DNA of 64,000 nt, taken from positions 1,541,001-1,605,000 of the forward strand of contig BSDZ01000094.1 of NCBI GenBank assembly GCA_030268105.1, given 5' to 3'. The stretch is from Volvox africanus. Lineage: Eukaryota > Chlorophyta > Chlorophyceae > Chlamydomonadales > Volvocaceae. Positions 36,164 through 47,500 of the stretch are shown here, piece by piece; the first letter of the stretch is position 1, and the number at the start of each line of letters is the position of its first letter. The notes below the pieces were generated by a model. It was not told where the DNA came from and did no database searches. It saw only the letters and a program-made list of their open reading frames with translations. The position numbers and the translations under genes are program-made.

Positions 36164-36517
36164 ACATTATCTGGGGTTGGCCTGCTACGGTACGGTAACT
36201 CCGAAATTGAGGATTTGGCTAGGTGGTCTGCTGGTTACCCTTCTCCATGAATTCGATGATTGTACTGGATTGTACACCCAACCAGAAAACCACCCTGTTT
36301 GTAACGAGCATAAACTGCAACTACGTTATCTTGGATTTGTTGTTTAGATTTATCGGACTCTGCCTACGCGTTACTTTTTAATTTGGTACACATGTACGAT
36401 CGAATGCGACATATCGCCACACCAGTGCTAGGACATGTCTGTAGAGGGTACGAAAAAAGGCGGCGCTCCTTATCATGATTTGTCCTCGACGAGCTATTTG
36501 ATCTGCTCTATCTGTAG

Positions 36518-39496
36518 GATCAGGTCGTTATTGATGAGAAGGTGACTCGGTGGCTACTTGCACAGTTTGGTACCCCATAGTTGCGCATCGACCTAAAGAA
36601 CCATACCATTAGAGCGTCACAAACAATCCGCTTATTTGCAACGCGATCCTGCGTCTCAAGGATCAGAAAGTTTGCAATTCCGCCGACGAAGTTCAGCAGT
36701 TTGTTACCGATCTGCGCCGTGAGGTTCTGGCAACAACGCCCGACAAATGTCTGGTCTACGCCGCTATCCACGTTTTTCTGGCATACATTGCGCGCAATAT
36801 AATGTTCAACCGGGATGCGGCGGGTGCGGATCGTGAGTGGGCCTCGTTTTGGACCGTTTTGCGTATTTCATTGTATCTTTTCTCAATGCGCCGGGCATTG
36901 TCTGTGCTAGTCGTGAGCAATCCTTTAACGTTTGCAAAATAATATCGCATTAATGAAAGGTTGTGATTATATGATTATATGATATAAAGGTTGTGCCAAG
37001 ATGTGTGCAGTACTGGCTCCCGCTGGACGGTTTCTCGCGCTGCGTACAAGGGTCTACGTTTATGGACTAACGTTTCCCATAGCACGGATAAACGTATCAT
37101 AGCGTGTAAAACTGCTATAGTCATGTTTCAGGTATGTGACAAGGTGGAATGGTTCAGTATAATTGAACGATTGAACACATTGCACTTTCGCCGAAGTCTT
37201 GCGAGAGTGGAGATGTAAGAGAAAAGGGATAGGGTTGAGGACGCCTTTAACTTGAAGACTAATCTCGAGAGGGCCATAATAAATAGACAGAAATCCTACA
37301 TGAATTAATAAGTGACGCTACCCAGTTTCGATCTGGGGATCTTCTGTGTGTAAGACAGATGTGTTCCCACTACACCATAGCGTCAAATCGGTTATCACAG
37401 GCACTTGAAATGGTGGCACATCGACATAGTCTATGAACTATTCCTGGCAGTTGCATTCGCCGTCGCGATTCTGCCCGGGGGGCCCTTGTTCCCAGCTCCC
37501 TGTGTCGCAAACTCTTCGCTGCGAGCGGTCAGTCTGATCCTCAACCACGAGTGACGCTGGTTACCCGCCGCAAAGCAACGCTCTCCCTGGTGGCACTGCG
37601 GCTGTTGGCCCGTGGGTGCTCCGTCAGCACCTCATTCCAGGAATGTGATGGGAACGGGCGGCTGCCGCCCGTGCTTCAACGCATGAAAGACGTCTACGAA
37701 TTCATGTTAGTCAGGCATGCGATTAAAATGGCAGACGCCAGCGCTATGTGAGCTCTGTGTGCGTTTTTGTCCGACGCCTTGTCCGCTAAGTACGTACAGT
37801 TGCTACAACCTCATATCTTAGGATTCCTATTAATAATATAATTTACTCTTCTTATTGTCATCATAGTTAGGCATACCGCAAAGGATTTTTCGCAAGTTGC
37901 AAAAGGCCAATCATTCAAATGCATGTAACTCATGCATCAGGCATGCATGCATATGCATGTGCTCATGTATAAATTTGTTCGCAATCGTGGGTTCGCACTT
38001 CTTCATACATATTCGGCCAACTCCATCGATTATACAAATAAAAGTTATCATACATTTCTTGCTTGCGCATGCGTACCGACTTTGACGGTCTTTGTACTCG
38101 ATCCGATGACACATGTACATATGAGATATAAATCACTAATACGCCATTACTTTGCTCGGAGATTTATATATGCCTAATAATCGTCGAATCCCAGTCGTCA
38201 ATAATTTAACCTGCTGAAATTGGCTGACTCGCCTTCCAACTTTGCAGTTTTGAGGATAGCCCGAAAACCCTAAGCCCTGGTCCCCGAGGACCTCAATGGC
38301 CCTATATGACATGAAATGGCGCTAAATGAAACTGAATAGCCCTGAAACCCTAGCCCCCAAAACTTACCTGGTTTCCGTGCAACGTGAGCAATTCGATGTG
38401 ATCACTTAACAGATGAATGCACAATTGCTGGTGATGGTGTGTCCTCTATACAGGTATGAAAACAGGCACGATTTCCCTGTACGACGTGCGATATGTGGAT
38501 GAGCTTAGAGAGCTGGTTCGATTTGGTTGAAAGATAGAAAGATATATAGATAGATGAATAGATAGATGGATAGATAGATACGCTAATGTGTGTATTTTGT
38601 GCAAATTACATTGTGCAAACAACTGCCAATTGATTCTCCTGTTGGCCTGCTCACCTGTTCTGTTCTGTTCTGTTCTTCCAAAAGTGAGATCAACGCAGCT
38701 GACGACCCCAACGGTGTCAATGTGCACGACGTCGTGGATCAAATCAAGGCCGGCCTGCTTAGTCTTATATTGAAGGGTTTATCCATTTGCTACTTCTCGA
38801 GATCAGTTGCATGTTATGGTGAGGAGTGCTCCTAGGCTATACCCCTCTATTACGCAACCTCAAGATCCGCCATGCTCCACTTCGCATCCCGTATGTGATA
38901 CGAAGGACAGAAAGCCCGTTTATTCTTAAAGTTATGATATCTTGTTCTTCCTTATTTCATTTGTAGTTTTTTGGATTATTGCAACTATATCGCATTACAT
39001 ATAAATAGATTTATAAATAGATTATAACTTGTATTATCTTATATTAGTATTATTATTAACAATCATCACACATATGTATTCGTATCATCGAGTGATCATT
39101 GTCTGTCAGTTGGAGCCGCCTCGCTTAGGAGCGCGAGCGGGGGGGATCACCCAAAAACAAAGTTGGGGGTAAATTCCCGCCTGTGCGTAATACTCCGACC
39201 AAGCACCCTCCCTGACCTTCCCTGACCCCTCCCTGACCTTCCCTGACCCCTCCCTGACCTTCCCTGACCCCTCCCTGACCTTCCTTGACCCCTCCCTGAC
39301 CTTCCCTGACCCCTCCCTGACCTTCCCTGACCCCTCCCTGACCTTCCCTGACCCCTCCCTGACCTTCCCTGACCCCTCACGTCTGAAGTGTGATTACCTC
39401 ACCACAGCACACAAGATGAAGGGGCAGGAGGGTGACGTCGTCCAGCTGACGGAGGACCTTGTGGAGCTGGTGGCTGTCTTGCAACCGATGACGTAA
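36518..39496 (+). CDS. Unidentified multi-exon gene candidate
   Basis: Several plus-strand stretches look like exons. 36518-36569: DQVVIDEKVTRWLLAQF. 36667-36832: DEVQQFVTDLRREVL then DKCLVYAAIHVFLAYIARNI, ending at GTGAGT. About 37528-37747: ATLSLVALRLLARGCSVSTS then LPPVLQRMKDVYEFML, ending at GTGAGC. About 38690-38765: EINAADDPNGVNVHDVVDQI. Near 39410-39496: KMKGQEGDVVQLTEDLVELV then a stop. The sequences are helical and non-repetitive with reasonable splice signals, but phases could not be joined throughout and I do not recognise the family. A minus-strand tRNA gene lies in one presumed intron. It could be one gene, two genes, or decayed coding sequence. Confidence 0.35.
37313..37384 (-). 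tRNA. tRNA-Val (anticodon UAC)
   Basis: 72-nt cloverleaf on the minus strand: acceptor GACGCTA/TAGCGTC (7 bp), D stem GTGT/ACAC with AGTGGGA loop, anticodon stem TCTGT/ACAGA with loop CTTACAC (anticodon TAC, Val), T stem CCCAG/CTGGG and discriminator A. No intron. The T loop reads ATCGAAA instead of TTCGAAA, so position 54 and the B-box deviate, and no clear T-run terminator follows. The stems are perfect, so it is either functional with a variant T loop or a recent pseudogene. Confidence 0.85.
39205..39377. repeat. 21-bp minisatellite, about 8 copies
   Basis: Tandem units of CCCTCCCTGACCTTCCCTGA-type sequence (21 bp), with one TTCCTTGAC variant. It immediately precedes the last exon of the 36.5-39.5 kb gene candidate. 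Confidence 0.9.
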
Positions 39497-39658
39497 CCTG
39501 TAGGGGCGGCTGGTTGGTTAGTTGGTTGCAGGTTTAGTTGCTCCCAAGCTTCTTCATGACGAGACGAGAGCAGGGAAGGAAGGGGGGGAAGGAGGGGAGG
39601 AGAAGGTGGGGAGGAGAAGGAGGGGAGGAGAAGGAGGGGAGGAGAAGGAGGGGAGGGT

Positions 39659-39987
39659 GTAGTATCCTGGAGTATCTGCGGGCAGTGTCAAAGGATCCTG
39701 GACCACAGATGGTCATCCTTCCGATCGGGCCTTTGTTGGCCGACACAACAGAGATACAACGCTCACTACCCGGTGGCTTCTTCTGGGCCTGACCCGCAGC
39801 TTGGGCAGGTGTGCAAGGTGTCCAAGGTGCGCAATGCACACATCCACATATTTCGCCTTCCCCTCCCCTCCTCTCCCTCCCCTCTGTTGTATCTCTGTTG
39901 TGTCGGCCTACAAAGGCCCGATCGGAAGGATGACCATCTGTGGTCCAGGATCCTTTGACACTGCCCGCAGATACCCCAGGATACTAC
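39659..39987. repeat. R3 foldback element (100-bp inverted repeat)
   Basis: Left arm about 39659-39759 and right arm about 39886-39987 are near-perfect reverse complements. They run from GTAGTATCCTGGAGTATCTG through GGATCCTGGACCACAGATGG to CGATCGGGCCTTTG and ACAGAGATACAAC. The 126-bp spacer has no domain. Related sequences occur at 21046-21118 and 49236-49291. It is consistent with a nonautonomous foldback or MITE-like element. Confidence 0.75.
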
Positions 39988-40302
39988 AGTGAGGGGGGAG
40001 GGACGGCGTCTGAGTTGGTTAATAGAGTTGTAGTTGATTGCTGCTATATTGGTGGTGGTGGCGCGTTCCTGGTTGGTGGTAGTAGTTTTTGTTGGTTCTT
40101 TGTAATGGACGGCAGCTCACACGAACCCCCTCCGACCCACTCCAAACCCCCACTTTTTCTTTTCCCTCGCCCCTGCCCGTACCCCGCTTCCGGGTTTCTT
40201 CATCTTTCATATCTTACCTATTTTATGAAGTGTTTATGTGGTTTCAACCCGGTCCGCTGCATTCACAGCATTATATTCCTTCCCTCCGCAGAGCCCCACC
40301 AA

Positions 40303-40730
40303 AAGGTTAATTTTACCCTACTGTTGAATGCCCTTACGGATTCCGCCCTAGGAATTCGGCCCAGTACGAGAGGAACCGCCGAGTCAGATACTTGGTAATG
40401 CCCTTGCCTGGAAAGACAAAGGGGCGCAGCTAACATCTATAGTCTAATGACTGAACGCCTAAGTCAGAAGACGTGCTAGGTGCGGAGTCATTTTCCCAAT
40501 GATGTTACCCGTCTAAGGATACATCCGCCTGTGCGGATGCTGGAGCATATCCGTTGGTGTCCCTGTCAAGCCCACACGGCCGAAGCAGGTGCCAAGCATG
40601 TCAACTCCATACGTCATTGGGTTAAATCCTCTGCAGACGACTTTGTTGTAACTGGGTATTGTAAGTGGTAGAGTGGCCTTGCTGCCACGATCCGCTGAGA
40701 TTCATACCGTGTTGCTAAGATTTGTTGCCT
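40303..40730 (+). rRNA. 3' fragment of nuclear 26S (LSU) rRNA, probable pseudogene
   Basis: Recognisable LSU rRNA 3' region: GGTTAATTTTACCCTACTG, CAGTACGAGAGGAACCG, GACTGAACGCCTAAGTCAGA, GGATACATCCGCCTG, CATACGTCATTGGGTTAAAT, CTCTGCAGACGACTTTGTTG and the terminal GTTGCTAAGATTTGT. It is 5'-truncated to roughly 420 nt of the more than 3.3 kb subunit, with small deletions (e.g. CGCCTAAG for CGCCTCTAAG) and unrelated flanks. It is therefore an isolated insertion and not part of an rDNA array. Confidence 0.9.
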
Positions 40731-40732
40731 TG

Positions 40733-40915
40733 ATTGGTACCGCTATGAGAATGGCGACGGCCAAGAACATGACACTGGGTCTGACGGCGCCGTCGAGGCC
40801 AGGGCCGTTGAGGCCACCAAGGAAGTCATTGCCAGAAGTCATTACGCAGTCACTGAAAAGCCGAACCATGTTGGCGGACGCAGCGGCCTAATAAACCCTA
40901 AGAAACCAAGGTACT
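40733..40915 (+). CDS. Possible exon directly after the rRNA fragment
   Basis: A frame beginning about 40735 reads DWYRYENGDGQEHDTGSDG, then AVEATKEVIARSHYAVTEK, and stays open to about 40910. Composition looks protein-like, but another frame is also open here (stop at 40889-40891). It could be a passenger sequence of the event that moved the rRNA fragment. Family not recognised. Confidence 0.2.
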
Positions 40916-41892
40916 CGCTTTACTGAGTTATGGAAATGTTTTACATTAGATGTCTTGATAATCCTGCGTGCTTGCAACGCTAAGAAGGGCTGAGCTTCCC
41001 CCCAACAATGTTGAATCATTTTTGATTGAGTATCTTGGGCGAATTTATCTGTCATCCTTGAGGAGTTGAAGACATACTGTACGTATATAGTGCCTCCGAA
41101 AGTAGTGTCAACCAAAGCTTCGAATGCTTTATTTATATACATGGTTGTTGCAATACGATGTACATATATTGCTTTCATGGACGTGATTGGGAATCTCTGT
41201 GTTTCTAAAATAGTTTTCGAGTCTCTATCTACGTAGTCCGTACGTACATACATATGTACGTGCGTACCGGTGAAACGAGATTATTCGCTATCGGAGAGAA
41301 TCTATGCCCCTTCAATCTGAGACAGGAATTCGTTGTCAATAATAATTTGGAAAATGTTTAATATACTTGTCCATTTGTTGCTTGCCCGCTGGGTAGCTAG
41401 TAGTGCTCTTTCTTGATAAAGGACGTGTGCGGCTTCAATATCATTTTGCTGCCCAACAGTCCATCCTTGGTGATGTATACATCTTTTATGGGATGCGTTA
41501 TGGAACTGAAAAACGTAAGCCGATTTGTTTTTGCTCGCGATTCCGTTAGTTCCGTATTTCGATTTGGAGCGAGCTAGGTAGGTTTTTATATGTTATCTGT
41601 TTGTTAAAAATCTGCTCTTCCCCGACGTGCGCTTATTTTTATCGAGTCTGCTCTACGTATTCATTCGGCACACCTATCGATTATTATTAGTTTCTCGTAA
41701 TTGCTTTCTCATTCGGTCCATGCATCTATCTAGAACGCAGTACGTAAATATGCAAAAGTATGGGATATTTCATTTATAGTTATCCAATTTATACATGTAC
41801 AGGTAGATAGATAGGTAGGTAGATAGAGCACATACACCAAGCAAGGCACAGGTTAGTTCGTTGTAACGTCTAGCTATCTTCTTTATTTGCAG

Positions 41893-42715
41893 TAACGAAG
41901 CCAGGCTTTCCTGCGCTTTCGGATGCAGCTGCAGCAGTTAGGAAAGCGGCAGTGATAATACACATGGATGGAGAACGACGGAGGCCGGCCGGTGGTTCTT
42001 TGGACTGCATCGAGGCCATTATTCGCATCAGCAGTGGCGGCAACCTCGACCACCAACTGCAACAGCATGGGCAACAGCAGCAGCACACTGCTACCCCGCC
42101 AACGAACGGACGGACGACGGACGAGCGGGAATTGGCGCCCCCTGCATGCAGCATGTCGCTGCTGGCTACAACCTTTATCACGCACGTACGTATCATCTGT
42201 CTCTGTTCCTATCTTCAGACCTGGCTCTACTTCGTTCGTTATGTGTTTGTTTTGATTCAGCTAGATGTTTAGATAACTGCATGTGAGTAGTGCATACACA
42301 ATCATAGAACATGCAACGCGCCACGCACTGCACTCAAAAGCTTATATAGTGCAGCTGTCTTTGCTCGGCACGCAGTCCGCGCCGAGGATGCATGCATGCA
42401 TGGGCTGACGGTTGAGAAGCGCGCGCTAGTCCCTGCTTCTTGTCTGCGCTCGCTGGTCTGCGCGAGCTATATGGTCCAGACGACCATAGCTCCTCAGCAC
42501 TATTCATGAATTGGGAATTAACTCAGAGTTCTCATTCAAAACCTTTTTATGTACACAATGAAAAACTGGGCCTGTGCATGTGCGCATGCATGCATGTTCG
42601 TCCGTCCTGCTGGACGGCTGACTTTAGTTCTCATCCTTCATTCATCTATCAGCGTCAGAACGTCGGTGGCCCCGTCCGCCGGCCCTGCGTGGTTCGTTAT
42701 CCCAACTCCCAGTGA
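41893..42715 (+). CDS. Possible last two exons of an unidentified gene
   Basis: An exon-like stretch at about 41893-42185 (TKPGFPALSDAAAAVRKAAV, then SLDCIEAIIRISSGGNLD, a Gln/His-rich run and CSMSLLATTFITH) ends at a GTACGT donor. It joins in phase to about 42652-42715 (RQNVGGPVRRPCVVRYPNS, stop TGA) behind a TATCAG acceptor. The splice signals are reasonable, but no domain is recognised and upstream exons were not found. Confidence 0.3.
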
Positions 42716-44596
42716 TACGGAGGGTTGTTATGTATGAAGGGGTTGTTATATATTTAGTTCGTTCCACCTGGTGGAGGGAAGCAATTCCTACTCATCCATC
42801 GTGGCACTACATCGTGAAGAAGAAAATGAAGAAAGTAACGAAGTACGTATGCATGTAGATAGTGATGAGAGGCTTGTCGTTCTTGACATCAAACAAAATC
42901 ATCCCGCCGCGCCCCTAGAAAATAAACGACGAAATAAAGGTGCGTAGCGTCTTGGAACTTCATTCCATCAAGGAAGCTGGGCGGCGCACCCTGCGTGGTA
43001 CGGTAGCCTCTGCTTTGAAAAACGTTTGGGAAACATAATTAAATGGAGATATAAAAGTCTTCAAAATTCACATTAGTTACAGGATGTGTACACATGGATT
43101 CAAACAAAATTGAAATATGGTCCATGCATGTGTGCAAGTACACAAAACAACGAACGTGTACTTCGCTCGCTCGTGCATTCGCTCGGCGGCATTCATACGT
43201 GTGTATGTAGAGATTGCTGTCTACAGCAGCAGGTTGCGCAAGCTCTGCTTGCTTTTCGCGCCTGCTGGCGCTATACATTTTGCAATAATAATAATGATGA
43301 GAAGGCATGCATCCAGCCATGCATGCATGCCCAAGAACCATTTGGGACTTGGGAATAAGAAAGGAAATTTTATATAACTTGCATGGCGTTTCTGGCGCCC
43401 GCCCTCCCTTGTTCATTCCTCATCACTTCGTCGCGTTTGTCAGCCTCTGCTGCGCCACTTTGGGATGGCGGAAGTCAGCCAGTTTTATTAAGGTACGTGC
43501 CAGATGGCTGGCTGGTTGGCTCCTCACTGCCGGCTAGACGATGCTAGCTAGCTACAATCCACATGGCAGGGAAACGGGAGTCTTTTGGTTGCTTTCATCG
43601 TTGTATTATTTATGAGGAGTTATGATGGAAGGAAATCGCTTGTATGGGTGGCAATTGTTGTTTTAATTGCCGCTTTATTTACGCTGTTTGTGGCCAGCTC
43701 GGGTTTTAACAAAATTCAAAGTACCTAAATTTCTGATGTGCGACGAGAGGCCGAGCTGGTAACGATGCCCTGCCTACAGCTGAGTTTGGTCAAGGAAGCT
43801 GATCGAGGCTGCGCTTCCGATTCCGCCGGTTCCGCTTGCGATGCCTTACCCTGCCTAGCTGCCACCCAGCCAGAAGTTCGTTAGTTGCGATAACTCTAGC
43901 TCCGTCGCTCGCAATGGCGAGTCTGCTGATGACTTCGCATTCGTGCAAGACCTGACATCTCCAACCTAGTAGTCCTACAGGCCTCGGTTTCAGAACTCAG
44001 GCTCATCGCTTTAAGCTTAGTCACACCGAACAGGACTACGAGCAATCCTATACTTGCTTCAGGGCTACATGCCTTTCAGATTTGTTATAAAACTTTTACC
44101 TAAACTTTTTCCTAAATATAACCGGATATATTAAGAGTCGAATTACGCTTCGGAGTCTGTTGCGGGGAGGGAAACCGAACTGAGACCTGACAGCCCAGGG
44201 ATCTCGCAAGAACCACAAACAGCCAGCCCTGAGCATATTAATCTTTATATAATTTATTTTTCAATATTATAGTACATGTTTAAGGTCCATCAACGGTATT
44301 GCTACAACACGTTTCTTTTCGTACGAACACTTACTGAACAATCTCAGTGCGGCCGAAGATGAAATTATTTAACTCAAGTAAAGTTTTAAAGGTAATGAAG
44401 TTAATCTTTGTTTTTTCTTAATTCAGGTAGGATATATTTCACGGTTTGCAAATTCGCATGATTGTGATATATGTTTGTGAACACTTCATTTTAACATATG
44501 CATACAACACATATTAAGTTTTATCTTATTCCTCCCTTTTTTTCACTCAATCAACGACGATTAACTGCAACCTAGCTGGGAATCGTTCTGTCGGAC
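42716..44596. other. Region without a supportable gene
   Basis: AT-rich sequence upstream of the first CAP gene with repeated GCATGCATGC-like motifs and short open frames. The last few hundred bases should contain the CAP1 promoter; no TATA box could be singled out. Confidence 0.5.
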
Positions 44597-47500
44597 ATGG
44601 CGCCGCGCGTCGCCTTGCTCCAAGCTATCATCGTTGTAGTTCTATCATATTCCTTCCACCTCTCAAGCGGTAAGGCACTTGAAAATGTTCGTAAGTAAAC
44701 TCATCTTTGAATATACTTTACATGATGCATCGCTTTTGCGGGTGAAATCGTATGCGTTGCTTGAAGCGTGGAAATCATATTTTATGAGTTTAACTTCTAC
44801 TATTGAATAGTATTAGATTCTGCACATCGTCTACTCACGTGATCTGCGCTCCTCGACAGGGGAAAAAACGGCGCCTCAGCAGCTGCACCTACAAGGTCAC
44901 GAAGAGCAACCCCGTCGGCAATCAACTCTCACAGAGGTACACGTTGTCGGCGACTCGAGTATTTCAACTGACGAAGTCGTGCAGTCGAAATCGTGGCTCC
45001 TCGCCGTCACGGGGAGATGGTCATCGGCTGCTGCTGAAGTCATATCTTCATGGTCACGGAACTCCAAGATGATGCGGCGGCTACAACAAGCTGCAGCAGT
45101 CTTACCCCTTGCAAGACCGCCGTCGCGGAGGCAGCAGCCACCTAGACCTCTTGCACCATCAACCCCGCAGATCTACAAGCCGCCACCGTCTCAAGCTAAT
45201 AAACGGTCGCCACCTCCTAAGCGACCGCCGTCACCATCGTCACCAGCACGGTTCCCACCTTCATTACGATCACCGCCACAGCCGAAGCCAAGTCCACCAC
45301 CATTACGACCTCAGAGACCAGCAACCCGCCCGCCCCGGGTTCCGCTGACATCAATTAGCCCACCATCAGCACGCCCTTTACCATCGCCACCACGTCCTTT
45401 AACGCGAGCATCGTCGCCATCACCCCGCCCACCGTCACTCGCAAGGTTGTCTCCTCCACCGCAACCGCCACCGCAACCGCCACCGCAGCCGCCACCGCAG
45501 CTGCCACCGCAGCCGCCGCTCAAACGGCAGCAACTGCCGCCACCACCGCCTCCCCAAATTTCCAAGCCGCTGCCTTCACCGCTACCTTTCCCGCCGCCAC
45601 CACCACAAAAACTTCGCCCAACAATCGGGATGATAGTGGAGGCGGCGAGCCCTAACCCGCCGTCTCCGAGTTCTCGACCGCCGACAAGGTCCAGACCGCC
45701 GCCACCCGAAGATTATAACGATCCACTCGTCGATGAGAGCCCACCCCCCCCTCCACCACCGGCAGTAATTGAAGAAGGTTTGTGTAATCAAAGGACGGCA
45801 AAATTATGTTTTCCACAACGGACTCGTTCGGGTCTTACTACGAGCTCAAGACGCTGATGTGACCTAACACGCACGATTCCTAGCTTGCTTAGTACAACAA
45901 CACACACAGCATATATGTATACACATGTACACATAATTACGCATATACACACACACACACATATATATATGCTGGTAAACATACAATACTAAGTTTTATT
46001 ATTGTAAGAAGCTCCCAATACACATTTGAATATTAGGTGTTACACTGTGGGCGGACATTTGCACCGGCGGGGGGCCCTGACAGGGTCGAACCACAGCGCA
46101 GCAGGAGGGGGAACACGCGAGCTCGTCTGTCTGTCTGTCTTGCGGCTCGCTGCTCCCCTCCGACATTTGAATGTCATTGTTAGATTTGTATTTTTATGTG
46201 TGAGGTGATATGAGGTGATGTGATGTGGTGTCGTGTGAGGTGAGGTGATGTGGGGTGATATGAGGTGATGTGATGTGGTGTCGTGTGAGGTGAGGTGATG
46301 TGGGGTGATGTGAGGCGATGTGAGGTGATATGAGGTGATGTGGTGTGGTGTGGTGTGAGGTGTGGTGTGAGGTGAGGTGGGGGTGGGAAGGGAGCAAGTG
46401 GGGTGGGGAGGGCTCCAGTGGGAAACCCATACAGCAGAAATCTCGATCCATCCCGCCTATGCTGCTAGCTGGTTAACCGCTAGGACACCCAACAGCCCGC
46501 CCGCAAATGGCACGCAATCTGTTCTGTCTCTGCTACGTCCGCCTGTCTGTGCTACGTCCGCCTAAGTACGTCAAAGGCCCACATCGGAAGATATCCACCA
46601 GCAGAGAAACACGGTCCATCCCGGATATATATCACTGCTAAATACATCAATCAGGATACGACACAATTGAAATCTTTGTGGCATCCGCCGTTACAGATAA
46701 TAGTTTACATAAACAGAGGTGGAACTTGCAAACGTGGCGGCGGCCGTCAAAACGTGCAATAGTAGGTAGTAAGTAGACAAGCATACAACAGACCCGGGTG
46801 GCGCAGAAATATAATTCATACAAATCATACAATGTATGCGGACATACATGATATACGTTGATAATAATCTGTAACACACACATAGATATACATGGTGTAA
46901 GTGACTAATTTTGCTTTAGAGCTTCGATTCTCTAAAACCTGGATGAGCGTAGCTCTCGCTCGCAACATGTCTGGCTTTGCACGTATGTGCTTTGCTTGCG
47001 TGTATATGTGCTTCTTGTCACCCCCTTTCTTCTGCCAGCCAAGTACGTACTAGGTAGATGAGCCTGGTAAAGATTTACCTAGTAAATGAGGCCCAGCTGG
47101 CAATTATGACGGCCCCTTATCTGATGCAACTCCTGCAACATATACAAATAAATAATCCTTAATAATTGCGCGCTGGATCACGCACGCGCTACTGGAGCCA
47201 TGCATGCATATACATGCATGCATATATATGCATGCATATATACGTTGTATAGATAGGTACACAGATAACTCGAAGTTAGCTAGTGACTGCTTTCTTTCAC
47301 CGCTTTCTTTGTTTGCGCGGTGATGCGTGCGTGGTCGATCGTTGATTCTTATCCTTATTATTATTATTATTATGTATCCTATACTGACCGGATATCAAAT
47401 TTCATCATGCCGCAGAGTGTGCAGGCATTCGCATCTCACATTCATTCATTCATTCAGACTGTCCTTTATTTGATGATGCAATTGGATACATTATGTTGAT

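Larger units (their letters stand above)
34843..36178. repeat. Histone gene-pair duplication unit, copy 2
   Basis: Second copy of the 1.34-kb unit at 25771-27110, in direct orientation about 9.07 kb away, with intact H2B and H2A genes, promoter and both stem-loops. Confidence 0.9.
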
